The notes: generated by a model not told the origin, from the letters alone. 16,622 bases of DNA from an uncultured Lachnospiraceae bacterium (GCA_910579225.1 CAJTTI010000043.1:1-16622), one strand, 5' to 3'; shown: positions 1 through 7,301, numbered from the stretch's first letter. Made by a program: numbers and translations.

Positions 1-1
1 C

Positions 2-502
2 TGGATATCCAGCCTGCTTCCCGGATCTGCCATGGGAAGTTTCTCCGTCTTTATGACGCTGCTTCTGGGCATTAAATTCATCGTACGACCGGTCATGACC
101 ACCAGAGAGTCCATGGAAGCTGTGAACCCAAAGAAACGGCTGATTCAGTCTGTCCTATGCGGGATGGGCATCGGTTTTATCTGCGGTTTTGTGGGGGCGG
201 GCGGAGGCATGATGATGCTTCTGATTCTGACATCCGTTCTGGGCTTTGAACTGAAGACGGCTGTTGGAACCAGTGTCTTCATCATGACATTTACCGCATT
301 TACCGGTGCAGCCAGCCATTTCTCCATCGGAGGGACGCCGGATCTCCCCAGCATGATTTTCTGTATTGCTTCTACTCTTCTCTGGGCCAGGATCGCCGCC
401 CGGTTCGCCAACCGTGCAGCGCCGGCAACTTTGAACCGGGCCACCGGCGTGGTTCTGGTTATCCTTGGAAGTCTGATTCTGGGAGTGAACTTCCTGTCTT
501 AG
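2..502 (+). CDS. TauE/SafE-family membrane transporter, C-terminal part (5' end outside window)
   Basis: Hydrophobic protein of the sulfite exporter TauE/SafE family, which moves sulfonates, sulfite or other small anions across the cytoplasmic membrane; the substrate cannot be read here. The frame is already open at base 2, before the first Met at 32, so the gene is taken as truncated by the window edge. The visible part carries the second TauE repeat: a helix with GFICGFVGAGGGMMM (about residues 48-62 from Met 32), then the AVGTSVF segment, and a last helix ending LGSLILGVNFLS. A typical member has about 250 residues in two repeats, so roughly the first third is missing. It ends at a TAG stop and converges on the ABC permease across a 145-bp gap. 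The family call is firm from the glycine-rich motif. Confidence 0.8.
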   Translation, partial: WISSLLPGSAMGSFSVFMTLLLGIKFIVRPVMTTRESMEAVNPKKRLIQSVLCGMGIGFICGFVGAGGGMMMLLILTSVLGFELKTAVGTSVFIMTFTAFTGAASHFSIGGTPDLPSMIFCIASTLLWARIAARFANRAAPATLNRATGVVLVILGSLILGVNFLS

Positions 503-529
503 AGAGATGGTTCCGGTACATGCAGGATT

Positions 530-593
530 CCCGCCTGCTTCCACGCGATGCCGAAATACCTGGAAACAGGCGGGGCCGGCGTGCTTTGTCGGC
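530..593. repeat. Two adjacent GC-rich hairpins between convergent genes
   Basis: The first stem pairs CCCGCCTG (530-537) with CAGGCGGG (567-574). After a C/A mismatch it continues as TTCCA (539-543) with TGGAA (561-565), leaving a 17-nt loop. A second stem follows immediately: GCCGGC (575-580) pairs with GTCGGC (588-593), with one G-U pair and a 7-nt loop. Neither strand shows a U-run afterwards, so these are not textbook intrinsic terminators. They sit where the exporter gene and the permease gene converge and may still end or stabilise both transcripts. A repetitive intergenic element is another possibility. Confidence 0.45.
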
Positions 594-647
594 GCCTGCT
601 CCTGTATCCGGCCGAAATCTCTCCACAGAGCCTGTATCCTGACACGC

Positions 648-1304
648 TCAGAACTCCCGCTTCTCCATGAACCTCAAAGAGACCTGGTAAGAGATCCATA
701 TGATCAGGGCACATACCGCCAGAGAACCTGCAAGCAGAGGAACTGGCGCAGTCTCACTCAACTGATCAATTGTGGAGAATACAGGGAGGATGACCCCGCT
801 TTTGACCAGAAGGAAGACTCCGGCACCGATGGCAGCCAGACCTCCGAAGACAATCGCCCTCCCCTTTTCTGATCCGAATTTTATGATGACCGGAAAAGAA
901 CATTCCACATAGATAAGAGCAAGCAGCAGACAGGTTGGCTCTGTGGGCAGAATCTCCAGATATTCTGCGGCAGAATAACGAATCAGGAAGAATCCAAAGC
1001 GAAGAAGCACCGCCACAGCCCATCCGCCCGTGATCAGCAGGATACTAAAGACATATTTTTCCTTTACGTAATCCCGCCTACCGGAAGGCAGCGCAAGCAG
1101 AAACACCATGCCATTTTCATATTCGTCATAGGTAAAACTGCTGAACGAAAATATGGCAATCATAAATGTCATGTAACTGGTGATAAAAGAGGAAAAATCC
1201 TTCGATCCTACAAATGCCATGGCACAGGCCAGGAGCAGTACAAATCCATAATAACGTCCCTGACGCCTGAAAAGCTTCCAGTCTTTCAAAAGTAATCCGG
1301 TCAT
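648..1304 (-). CDS. ABC-2 type transporter permease
   Basis: Membrane subunit of a small exporter-type ABC system, 218 aa. It has about six hydrophobic segments, starting after MTGLLLKDWKLFRRQ, where the LLxKDW opening is typical of ABC-2 permeases encoded next to YtrA-type GntR regulators. The loop FTYDEYENGMVFLLALPSGRRDYVKEKY (about residues 58-85) is characteristic: a conserved soluble stretch follows the second helix pair. It is the last gene of the gntR-ATPase-permease operon. Its ATG overlaps the ATPase stop (ATGA, 1301-1304), and a GGGGGGAG Shine-Dalgarno lies 5 nt upstream, which indicates translational coupling. Substrate is unknown; related cassettes respond to cell-wall antibiotics or membrane stress (family knowledge, not proof here). 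Confidence 0.85.
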   Translation of the reverse strand: MTGLLLKDWKLFRRQGRYYGFVLLLACAMAFVGSKDFSSFITSYMTFMIAIFSFSSFTYDEYENGMVFLLALPSGRRDYVKEKYVFSILLITGGWAVAVLLRFGFFLIRYSAAEYLEILPTEPTCLLLALIYVECSFPVIIKFGSEKGRAIVFGGLAAIGAGVFLLVKSGVILPVFSTIDQLSETAPVPLLAGSLAVCALIIWISYQVSLRFMEKREF

Positions 1305-2152
1305 AATATCTCCCCCCTAATCATCATCATGATCACTTCATCAATAGTTCCTTTCTCCATGGTAATCTGTGGTGCGTTTTCTAAATAGAACTGTTTCCGG
1401 TCAGTCAGCAGACTATAACCGAAAGATTCCTTTTTTCTGCGTATGATAAAGGTCTTATCCAACGCCTGATACTGCTCTTTTGTGACCTTCAGTATCCCAT
1501 ATTCCCCCAGAAGCACGTCCGTCTCCTCGTGCATGATAATTTTTCCCTGATTGATCAGATACAGATCGTCGCAGAGGCCCTCCAGATCACTGGAGATATG
1601 GGAGCTGATCAGAATCGACCGGTCCCCGGGTATCATATATTCTCTCAGCATATCCAGAATCTCCTCCCGCGCCAGTACATCCAGTCCCGCTGTAGGTTCA
1701 TCCAGAATCAGCAGCTTTGCGTTATGGGATATGGCAATCAGCACCTTCAGCTTCGCTTTCATACCGGTGGAGAATTCCTGGAGCTTCTTATCCATGGGCA
1801 GTCCGAAATAGCTGCACCGGTCCAGGAACTTTTTTTCTTCAAAATAAGTATACATGTGCTTCAGGACAGGCAGGATATCTTCTACATGCAGATAGCTGCT
1901 GAAACAGGCGCCTGAAAGGATGATTCCAATCTGCTCTCTTTCTTCCCGTGTCAGCTCTCCCACAGGTTTCCCGAAAAGTTCCATGGTTCCAGACTCCGGA
2001 AAAACCAGCCCCAGCAGGGCTTTGAACGTGGTACTCTTCCCGGCCCCGTTCGGACCAATCAGTGCGGTCACATTTCCTTCTGGCACCTCCATGGTACAGT
2101 CCAGATGAAAATCTGAATAATGCTTTTCCAAATGTTCTAACCTAATCAGCAT
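1301..2152 (-). CDS. ABC transporter ATP-binding protein
   Basis: Nucleotide-binding subunit that pairs with the downstream permease. Motifs in order are Walker A GPNGAGKST (about residues 33-41), Q-loop region EQIGIILSG, signature FSTGMKAK (about 127-134), Walker B LLILDEP with D-loop AGLD, and the H-loop SSHIS. A C-terminal extension of about 80 residues after the core is common in this group. The start is set at ATG 2152: GGAGG lies 7 nt upstream, whereas the in-frame GTG one codon earlier (2155) leaves only 4 nt. This gives 283 aa and a TGATG stop/start overlap with gntR, so translation should be coupled. The signature reads STGMK rather than LSGGQ, which is normal for ABC-2 drug/bacteriocin-type ATPases. 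Confidence 0.9.
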   Translation of the reverse strand: MLIRLEHLEKHYSDFHLDCTMEVPEGNVTALIGPNGAGKSTTFKALLGLVFPESGTMELFGKPVGELTREEREQIGIILSGACFSSYLHVEDILPVLKHMYTYFEEKKFLDRCSYFGLPMDKKLQEFSTGMKAKLKVLIAISHNAKLLILDEPTAGLDVLAREEILDMLREYMIPGDRSILISSHISSDLEGLCDDLYLINQGKIIMHEETDVLLGEYGILKVTKEQYQALDKTFIIRRKKESFGYSLLTDRKQFYLENAPQITMEKGTIDEVIMMMIRGEIL

Positions 2153-2526
2153 CACGATTCCTCCATGATAATATGAAATAACTCGGTGATTTCTGTGTGG
2201 CTCATCCCGCAGCTCCGGCCTTTACGGATAGCAGCTTCCAGCTCTGCTTCCACCTCCCGGCGCTTTTCTTCCAGCATCTGTGCCTGATTTGCACTGGATA
2301 CAAAACTGCCTTTTCCATGGACCGTGGTAATAAATCCCTCCTGCTCCAGCGCATCATAGGACTTTTTCACAGTCAGGGCGCTGACTCTCAGATCCCGGGC
2401 AAGGGTGCGCACAGAGGGAAGGACGGCTCCTTCTGTCAGTTCCCCGTGCATGATCCGCTCTTTAATCTGTCCGGAAATCTGCTCATAGATAGGCTGCATG
2501 GATGAATGATTGATGATCAGTTTCAT
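2152..2526 (-). CDS. GntR-family transcriptional regulator, YtrA-like
   Basis: Short (124 aa) one-domain-plus-tail repressor. The winged helix-turn-helix spans about residues 9-77 and shows PIYEQISGQIKERI, LPSVRTLARDLRVSALTVKKSYDALEQEGF and the wing GKGSFV, all standard for GntR. The remaining ~47 residues form a charged helical tail, as in YtrA-type regulators, instead of a large ligand-binding domain. It is first in an operon with the ABC ATPase and permease (TGATG and ATGA overlaps), the classical arrangement in which the regulator represses its own ABC operon until an envelope signal appears. AAGGAGG (2533-2539) lies 6 nt before ATG. The promoter region carries repeated ACTGTT sites, described separately, which fit autoregulation. 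Confidence 0.92.
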   Translation of the reverse strand: MKLIINHSSMQPIYEQISGQIKERIMHGELTEGAVLPSVRTLARDLRVSALTVKKSYDALEQEGFITTVHGKGSFVSSANQAQMLEEKRREVEAELEAAIRKGRSCGMSHTEITELFHIIMEES

Positions 2527-2546
2527 CTCGTTCCTCCTTCGTTGTA

Positions 2547-2593
2547 AACAGTATATAACACCTAAAAACTGTTGTCAACTGTTTTGTACTGTT
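2547..2593 (-). promoter_or_regulatory. Promoter and repeated ACTGTT operator of the gntR-ABC operon
   Basis: On the minus strand TTGACA (2573-2578) and TATACT (2550-2555) are separated by exactly 17 bp, giving a near-consensus SigA promoter with a leader of only about 17 nt before the gntR ATG. On the plus strand ACTGTT occurs at 2568-2573, 2578-2583 and 2588-2593, so the starts are 10 bp apart. One inverted copy, AACAGT, is at 2547-2552, 15 bp from the nearest direct copy. The inverted pair brackets the spacer and -10, where a bound repressor would block polymerase; the other copies cover the -35 and upstream DNA. Binding by the encoded GntR protein is inferred from position. Confidence 0.72.
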
Positions 2594-2660
2594 TTTTATT
2601 GATTCGCCAAGAGCGGGTACCTGGTACGCTATCTCTCTGATGTATTGTTGCCGACGGTAA

Positions 2661-3998
2661 TCAGTTCGGCGGATACAACTTCACCCGAAGGATTCTGCGT
2701 ACAGATTCGTCAATCCGGTCTTCGGTGAGTATCCCTGTCTCCAGCGCGTCCAGCACCCCTTCAAAGGCGCTGTGAAAGTCTGCCGGCATCAAAAGCAGGT
2801 CCACACCTGCCTGAAGCGCCAGCACGGACGCTTCTCCGGAACTGTACTGCTGCCGGATAGCGCCCATATTCATGGCATCAGTCACAACGATCTCGTCATA
2901 TCCCATCGTCTCCCGCAGGACATCCGTAATCATATAAGGCGACAATGTACATGGAACCTGATCTCCGGTAACGGACGGTACGGAAATATGCGCAGCCATG
3001 ATAAAATGGATCCCTTCGTCAATTCCTCTCTGAAACGGAACCAGCTCCGCTTCCAGAAGTTCCTCCAGCGTCTTGCCTGTATATGCATAACCGTCATGAC
3101 TGTCCTCCCGGGTCGCCCCATGGCCCGGATAGTGTTTCAGAACCGGCCAGACCCCGGCTTCTTCCAGTCCTTTTGCTGTCTCTATGGAGAACTCTGCCAC
3201 CAGTTCCGGATCAGTCCCATACGAACGTCTGCCGATCACCTGATTGTCCGGTTCCGTCAGCACGTCCGCCACCGGCGCAAAATCCAGGGAAAATCCCAAT
3301 TCTGACAGATATGTCCCAATCACATTACCTGCCCTTCTGGCTTCTTCTGCGTCCTGACGGTCTCCAATGGAGCGCATATCCTCTATATGCTCCGCACCAA
3401 AAACCGGCTGGCTGCCAATGCGCGCAACCCTTCCCCCTTCTTCGTCCACTCCCAGAAAGGGTGGCATACATCCTGCTTCCTCATAATAGCTGCGGGTATT
3501 TTCAAGCATAGAGCGCACCTGTTCCGGATTCTTCAGATTACCGGCAAAATAAATAATACCTCCCACCGGATACCGGAGAATTGCTTCTCTTGTACGGTCT
3601 TCCGCCGCAGTCACAGACATGGCCCCGGTCAGCGCCTCCGGTGTAATCATAAAAAGCTGCAGAACCTTTTCTTCTGTCGTCATGTCCGCCAGGCACGCTT
3701 CTATCTTCTCTTCCGGCAATTTTTCGGAAACTGCGTTCGTCTCTGTCCCGCCTGCATCTGTTTGTTCAGCTGCTCCAGGCAATTCTTCTCTGGAACTTCC
3801 ATCAAAAACACCTGCAGCCTCTGTCTGTTCTGCGTCCTCCTGCTTTTTTTCTACTAATGGCACCTCCTCCGGCTTATACACCCCCGACAGAAGCCAGATC
3901 CCGCCGGATCCTGCAATCAGAAGCAATCCCACTAACAAAATCCAGACTGCACTTCTCTTCTGCCTCCTGTGCCTTATCTTCCTAGAATCTGATGTCAT
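2661..3998 (-). CDS. Membrane-anchored glycoside hydrolase family 3 protein (beta-N-acetylhexosaminidase, NagZ-like)
   Basis: Probable cell-surface enzyme removing N-acetylglucosamine or related sugars from muropeptides or glycans. Of 445 aa, residues 17-37 form one hydrophobic anchor after a basic N-terminus (RKIRHRRQKR). Residues 42-95 are a Glu/Ala-rich linker, and the rest is a single GH3 TIM barrel. Seen motifs are FLGVDEEGGRVAR (181-193), KHYPGHG (288-294) followed by D299-S-H301, which matches the NagZ Asp-His acid/base loop, and VTDAMNMGA with D374 as nucleophile. There is no second GH3 domain, as expected for the NagZ subgroup. AAAGGGG lies 7 nt before ATG. It lies 42 bp downstream of the XRE regulator gene and may share its transcript. 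The anchor means it acts outside the membrane, unlike cytosolic Gram-negative NagZ. Confidence 0.87.
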   Translation of the reverse strand: MTSDSRKIRHRRQKRSAVWILLVGLLLIAGSGGIWLLSGVYKPEEVPLVEKKQEDAEQTEAAGVFDGSSREELPGAAEQTDAGGTETNAVSEKLPEEKIEACLADMTTEEKVLQLFMITPEALTGAMSVTAAEDRTREAILRYPVGGIIYFAGNLKNPEQVRSMLENTRSYYEEAGCMPPFLGVDEEGGRVARIGSQPVFGAEHIEDMRSIGDRQDAEEARRAGNVIGTYLSELGFSLDFAPVADVLTEPDNQVIGRRSYGTDPELVAEFSIETAKGLEEAGVWPVLKHYPGHGATREDSHDGYAYTGKTLEELLEAELVPFQRGIDEGIHFIMAAHISVPSVTGDQVPCTLSPYMITDVLRETMGYDEIVVTDAMNMGAIRQQYSSGEASVLALQAGVDLLLMPADFHSAFEGVLDALETGILTEDRIDESVRRILRVKLYPPN

Positions 3999-4040
3999 CC
4001 CGCATCCCCTTTCAGTATTTTCACAATTTTTACCATTCTA

Positions 4041-4754
4041 TCACAATAGAAGGCTTTGATCATTGTCCGGCATACTTTTTTCTCTTCTTTTATGGCTGAA
4101 ACAAGCCAGTATTCTCAATACGCCAAAACTAACTGCGGCAATTCCAACAAAGAATATAAGTGCGCCATGAACCGTTTGAGACGTTGTTGCGCCTAATCTG
4201 ATATAGCAAACAGCCAATGCCGCCGCAAATACTCCGGCACATACCACAGCAATCAACGCATCTGTAAATGGCATACTTTTGAATCTGGAACCAGTCTCCC
4301 AAACTCCATTATAGGTCATTACTCCAATATAAGCTGCTCCGCCAACAAGTAAAACAGCCGTTTCTCCTGCAATAATCACTAATTCTCCCACCATGAGAAG
4401 CTGAATAACTATCACAGCCGCACAAATAGCAAAGGTAAGACCAAATGCAATGTTTCCAGCTTTTGTTACCTTCTCTTTTTCCAGTTTGTTATAATCTGCC
4501 ACTTTAGATAATGTTTCTTTCCATTCTTTATCCATATTCTCGCTTTTCCTTTCTCCGTCCAAAATTTCTTTCACTTCCACATTATAGAACTCTGCCATTT
4601 TGATCAGGATACTTAAATCTGGCATATTTGTTCCTGTCTCCCACCGGGAGACTGTTCTTCCCGATACAAGAAGAATTTCCGCAAATTGCTCTTGTGTTAA
4701 TCCTTGTTCTTTACGAAGCACCTTTAAAAATTCTCCTATCTTTTTCGTATCCAT
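4041..4754 (-). CDS. XRE-family regulator with C-terminal membrane domain
   Basis: 237-aa protein joining a DNA-binding domain to membrane helices. Residues about 5-65 are a Cro/CI-type helix-turn-helix (LRKEQGLTQEQFAEIL, VSGRTVSRWETGTNMPDLSILIKMAEFYNV, KEILDGE). A charged linker (66-98) leads to a hydrophobic half with probably four helices (about 98-118, 122-145, 165-187, 193-213) and a basic cytosolic tail. Such proteins may sense a membrane or envelope state and bind DNA from the membrane, but the ligand is unknown. GGAGG (4763-4767) is 8 nt before ATG. The gene is visibly more AT-rich than its neighbours, a possible sign of separate origin. The GH3 gene lies 42 bp downstream in the same direction. 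A palindrome at 4839-4858 is a candidate operator. Confidence 0.85.
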   Translation of the reverse strand: MDTKKIGEFLKVLRKEQGLTQEQFAEILLVSGRTVSRWETGTNMPDLSILIKMAEFYNVEVKEILDGERKSENMDKEWKETLSKVADYNKLEKEKVTKAGNIAFGLTFAICAAVIVIQLLMVGELVIIAGETAVLLVGGAAYIGVMTYNGVWETGSRFKSMPFTDALIAVVCAGVFAAALAVCYIRLGATTSQTVHGALIFFVGIAAVSFGVLRILACFSHKRREKSMPDNDQSLLL

Positions 4755-4838
4755 TTCTTTCCCCTCCTTTCACTTGCACATTACCATAAATGTCAACAGC
4801 AAAACACGACACAAAGCGAGAAATGCCCTGCTTTCGCC

Positions 4839-4858
4839 ATTAGACACGATTGTCTAAT
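4839..4858. promoter_or_regulatory. 20-bp palindrome, candidate XRE operator
   Basis: ATTAGACA (4839-4846), spacer CGAT, TGTCTAAT (4851-4858) form a perfect 8-4-8 inverted repeat about 85 bp upstream of the XRE regulator ATG. Size and symmetry fit an operator for a dimeric Cro/CI-type protein. Being the only strong palindrome upstream of that gene, it is most simply its autoregulatory site. The surrounding 334-bp gap (4755-5088) holds this palindrome, the XRE ribosome binding site, a weak promoter candidate and a terminator; I see no gene in it. Confidence 0.55.
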
Positions 4859-4882
4859 TAAATTTTCTTGTATTGCAAGGTC

Positions 4883-4891
4883 ATTTTACCA
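4883..4891 (-). promoter_or_regulatory. Candidate extended -10 promoter for the XRE regulator
   Basis: On the minus strand TGGTAAAAT (4883-4891) fits an extended -10 (TGnTAAAAT), but no good -35 lies 16-18 bp upstream. If used, transcription would start near 4876 and the palindrome at 4839-4858 would lie at about +18 to +37, a position suited to repression. Evidence is weak and rests on the -10 match alone. Confidence 0.3.
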
Positions 4892-4955
4892 GATAACTGC
4901 TCAATTATCCATGTGATTTTAATAGCAAATCGCCCGTCAATTCCTTATCCGCATA

Positions 4956-5005
4956 AAAAACCTTGCCAACTTTCAGCTTCATTTCTGAAAATCAGCAAGG
5001 TTTTT
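4956..5005 (-). terminator. Intrinsic terminator after the zinc-ribbon membrane protein gene
   Basis: AAAAACCTTGC (4956-4966) pairs with GCAAGGTTTTT (4995-5005), and an inner stem TTTCAG (4971-4976) pairs with CTGAAA (4985-4990). Read leftward, the transcript ends GGCAAGG followed by a run of six U residues and AUGC, as expected for Rho-independent termination. It lies 84 bp past the stop of the 5089-5790 gene and isolates that operon from the XRE gene. The hairpin is near-symmetric, so it could also work rightward, but no rightward gene feeds it. Confidence 0.75.
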
Positions 5006-5088
5006 CTGTTATGGAAATATTCTGTTATTCAGTGATTGATACCCGAAATCTTGCCAAATCATTTCCAGTGCTTAAACAAATTCCGTCC

Positions 5089-5790
5089 TCAGATATGCAT
5101 CCTCCTTCGCACTTCTTCTCTCAGCCTCGCCCGCCGTATGATCGTAATAAGTGCGGCATCAATAATGACACAGCAGGTCAGCACAATGGCCGACCAGGTG
5201 ATGGACAGGGCGGTCTGACAGAACAGATCAATCAAAAACCCCACCGCCACCGTAAATACGGCGATCTCCCCCAGGACCAGAGCTGCCCGTGACAGGATGG
5301 AGGCATGAACCTGCCGGACACAGACGGCAAAAAGCAGGATCAGGCCTGTGGCCAGCACCGTCAGAGGAAAGGCAAGACGCGGATACCAGCCGCTCCCCGG
5401 ATGAAGCCACGCAATGATCCCAAAATACATGGCGATTCCCGCCCCGTCCAGAAACAGACTGACATAAGGACTGAGCCTGTTTAAGAAAATCGGAAGACAG
5501 AATACCCATACAAGCAGACAACCTCCAATGACATACAGTGACCAGGAACTTCCACGGAAAATCAGCAGGTTCAAAAGTCCGCACACACCTGCAGTCACTG
5601 CCAGTATAATGCTGATCAGAATCATCAGATCCCCTTTCTGCACCGGCGTCACATCTCCTTTTCTGGCTGGAAAAGGAGTCGGAGACTCTCTGTCCACCGG
5701 CTGCCCGGGATTCAGGACTCTGGTACCGCACAGAGGGCAGGCCATACAGGTGGCATGAAGCTCCACTCCACAGTTCACACAATAAGACAT
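5089..5790 (-). CDS. Zinc-ribbon six-helix membrane protein (DUF6320-like)
   Basis: 233 aa. It starts with a zinc ribbon: C4-V-N-C7 and C18-P-L-C21, with C15 between. A proline-rich linker (about 28-52) leads to about six hydrophobic helices (roughly 55-77, 84-103, 112-130, 140-158, 168-190, 197-217) and a basic tail. The layout matches what I remember as DUF6320 proteins of Clostridia, which I recall next to alcohol-acetyltransferase-like genes; the name is from memory, the architecture is seen. Its ATG is 6 nt after the acyltransferase stop, and its Shine-Dalgarno (GGGGTGA) includes that stop, so the two are translationally coupled. The biochemical role is unknown. A membrane partner or carrier for the acyltransferase product is a reasonable inference. 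A strong terminator follows. Confidence 0.75.
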   Translation of the reverse strand: MSYCVNCGVELHATCMACPLCGTRVLNPGQPVDRESPTPFPARKGDVTPVQKGDLMILISIILAVTAGVCGLLNLLIFRGSSWSLYVIGGCLLVWVFCLPIFLNRLSPYVSLFLDGAGIAMYFGIIAWLHPGSGWYPRLAFPLTVLATGLILLFAVCVRQVHASILSRAALVLGEIAVFTVAVGFLIDLFCQTALSITWSAIVLTCCVIIDAALITIIRRARLREEVRRRMHI

Positions 5791-5796
5791 GTTTTC

Positions 5797-7089
5797 TCAC
5801 CCCGTCTTTCGATTACTTTCAATCTTTACATGAATACCATCCTGCACCAGTTTGCGGAAAAACAGTCGTTCCACGTCCGCCTCTACAATACTGCTGGCAA
5901 AGCTGATACTTAAATTTTCCCCATAACTGACAATCGCACAGTTGGTCCGGGCAGAAAAAGGCTGGCCCATGAGCACATCAAACCGTTCGATATGAGGTCT
6001 CATCTCCTCCGGCGTTTCCACAACCCCCAGATTGGTAAGCCCTGCACTGGATTGCTTATCCTGTACCCTTTTATAAAACTGCCGGACTACAAAGTCTTTA
6101 AAAAACAGAGGAACCACCCGTATCAGCGGGTTTTTCGTCACTGCCGCATTGGTGGTGATATCCGCGTTCAGAAATTTATTATTAATATAATAACGCATAT
6201 AATGGTGCACCTGAATCAGTATCTCTTCGAACGTATATTCTCCCATCCGCGGATCAATGGAGGGATATACCATGGTAATGAAATTCCGAAGAGTCCTGGA
6301 AGGGAAAAATCTTCGTAAGTTTACTGGCATGGCAATGGATACCGGGAGCTCCCGGAACACCTGGTCCTCCTTTTGTTTTTTCAGAAGCGCATGAAGAAGC
6401 ACTGCATTCAGATATTCTGTCACAGATACCTGATAGTGCTTTGCCACGGAAAGTACCTGTTTCACGGGCAGGACCCCAGTGATAATATTCAGCGTATGGA
6501 AAGGTTCTCTGGTTCCCCGGATCCGGTAAGTCTTCTCCCGGCTTCTGGGAGGACGGACTCTGGAGCTGGCGTAGCGGATATAAGCATCCTCCAGTTCTTC
6601 CGGATTCGGTTCTTCATAAAGATCCAGCACCCCAAAACCCACAGGAATCGGATATCCCTTCAGACGCAGATAGACCGCCGTCATGGTCCGAAGCAGATAC
6701 ATGGCCCCGCCTCCGTCCGACAGAGAATGAAAAACTTCCAGGGAAATCCGGTTCTGATAATAGTAGATCCGGATCAGATAGCGGCTGTTGTTCTGAAAAT
6801 ACATGGGCATACAGGGATTTGCAATATCTGGCTCCACAAAAGGTCCGGGACGGTCATTGGGCTCCAGATATCTCCAGAAAACGCCTTTTCGCATGGCAAC
6901 CTTAAAGGTTGGAAAACGGGGAAGCGTGCGATCCACTGCCTTCTGCAGAAGATCCGGCTCTACCGTTTCATTCAGAACTACTGAAAGCCGGTATACAGAA
7001 GAAAAATTCTTCCGCTGCAGCGTTGGATATACAATCGCCGACAAATCCAGGCGATACCATGGGTTTTTATCATTCATATATTTGCTCAT
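5797..7089 (-). CDS. Condensation/alcohol-acetyltransferase-like acyltransferase
   Basis: 430 aa, member of the CoA-dependent acyltransferase superfamily that includes NRPS condensation domains, PapA5, WS/DGAT and alcohol acetyltransferases. The catalytic motif HxxxDG is present as H121-SLS-D125-G126, with the supporting hydrophobic strand before it (ISLEVF). The opening KNPWYRLDLSAIVYP and the late block CAIVSYGENLSISFASSIVEAD, corresponding to the substrate-channel strand after the NxG-like region (SAGLTNLGVV), resemble the stand-alone acetyltransferases of Firmicutes. There is no carrier-protein or adenylation domain, so it is not an NRPS module. The expected reaction is transfer of an acyl group from CoA to an alcohol or amine; the acceptor is unknown. 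AAGGA lies 6 nt before ATG. It forms a coupled operon with the zinc-ribbon membrane protein and is divergent from an esterase. Confidence 0.8.
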   Translation of the reverse strand: MSKYMNDKNPWYRLDLSAIVYPTLQRKNFSSVYRLSVVLNETVEPDLLQKAVDRTLPRFPTFKVAMRKGVFWRYLEPNDRPGPFVEPDIANPCMPMYFQNNSRYLIRIYYYQNRISLEVFHSLSDGGGAMYLLRTMTAVYLRLKGYPIPVGFGVLDLYEEPNPEELEDAYIRYASSRVRPPRSREKTYRIRGTREPFHTLNIITGVLPVKQVLSVAKHYQVSVTEYLNAVLLHALLKKQKEDQVFRELPVSIAMPVNLRRFFPSRTLRNFITMVYPSIDPRMGEYTFEEILIQVHHYMRYYINNKFLNADITTNAAVTKNPLIRVVPLFFKDFVVRQFYKRVQDKQSSAGLTNLGVVETPEEMRPHIERFDVLMGQPFSARTNCAIVSYGENLSISFASSIVEADVERLFFRKLVQDGIHVKIESNRKTG

Positions 7090-7142
7090 GTTTTTCCTTA
7101 ATTGTTACCACAACATACTGTTCTGTTATTTTTTGCACACTC

Positions 7143-7171
7143 ATCATTATTTAGTCTGATCAAATTGTGAA
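7143..7171 (-). promoter_or_regulatory. Candidate promoter for the acyltransferase operon
   Basis: On the minus strand TTCACA (7166-7171, 5/6 to consensus) and AATGAT (7143-7148, 4/6) are 17 bp apart. Transcription would start near 7136, giving a leader of about 46 nt that contains TAACAGAACAG (7118-7128). The match is moderate; the intergenic region is AT-rich, so chance fits are easy. Confidence 0.35.
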
Positions 7172-7218
7172 AAATAACCGCTGTTCCTCGTTTTTTCAAT
7201 TATTATAACATTATTTTC

Positions 7219-7247
7219 TTGGGTTTTACATAGAAATATGCTAAAAT
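7219..7247 (+). promoter_or_regulatory. Extended -10 promoter for the esterase
   Basis: TTGGGT (7219-7224), a 17-bp spacer and TAAAAT (7242-7247). The dinucleotide TG at 7239-7240 makes an extended -10 (TGCTAAAAT), which compensates for the poor -35. Start of transcription is expected near 7254, with a leader of about 62 nt that includes the hairpin at 7275-7301. Confidence 0.5.
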
Positions 7248-7274
7248 TACATACACAGCAGGGAAAAAGGAAAA

Positions 7275-7301
7275 GTTACTGGTTACAGAGTGAACAGTAA
7301 C
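7275..7301 (+). promoter_or_regulatory. Hairpin / inverted repeat in the esterase leader
   Basis: GTTACTG (7275-7281) and CAGTAAC (7295-7301) form a perfect 7-bp inverted repeat with a 13-nt loop. It ends 14 nt before the esterase ATG. The first arm is also part of a direct repeat GTTACTGGTTAC. It could be an operator or an mRNA hairpin affecting the weak AGGG Shine-Dalgarno (7302-7305). Which of these applies is not decided by sequence. Confidence 0.4.

Noticed and set aside
507..872. 121-aa plus-strand frame over the end of the ABC permease
   Set aside because: No ribosome site and no recognisable domain, and most of it is antisense to a well-supported gene.
4791..4796. TTGACA on the minus strand upstream of the XRE regulator as a -35
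   Set aside because: At 16-18 bp downstream there is no acceptable -10; that position overlaps the ribosome binding site.
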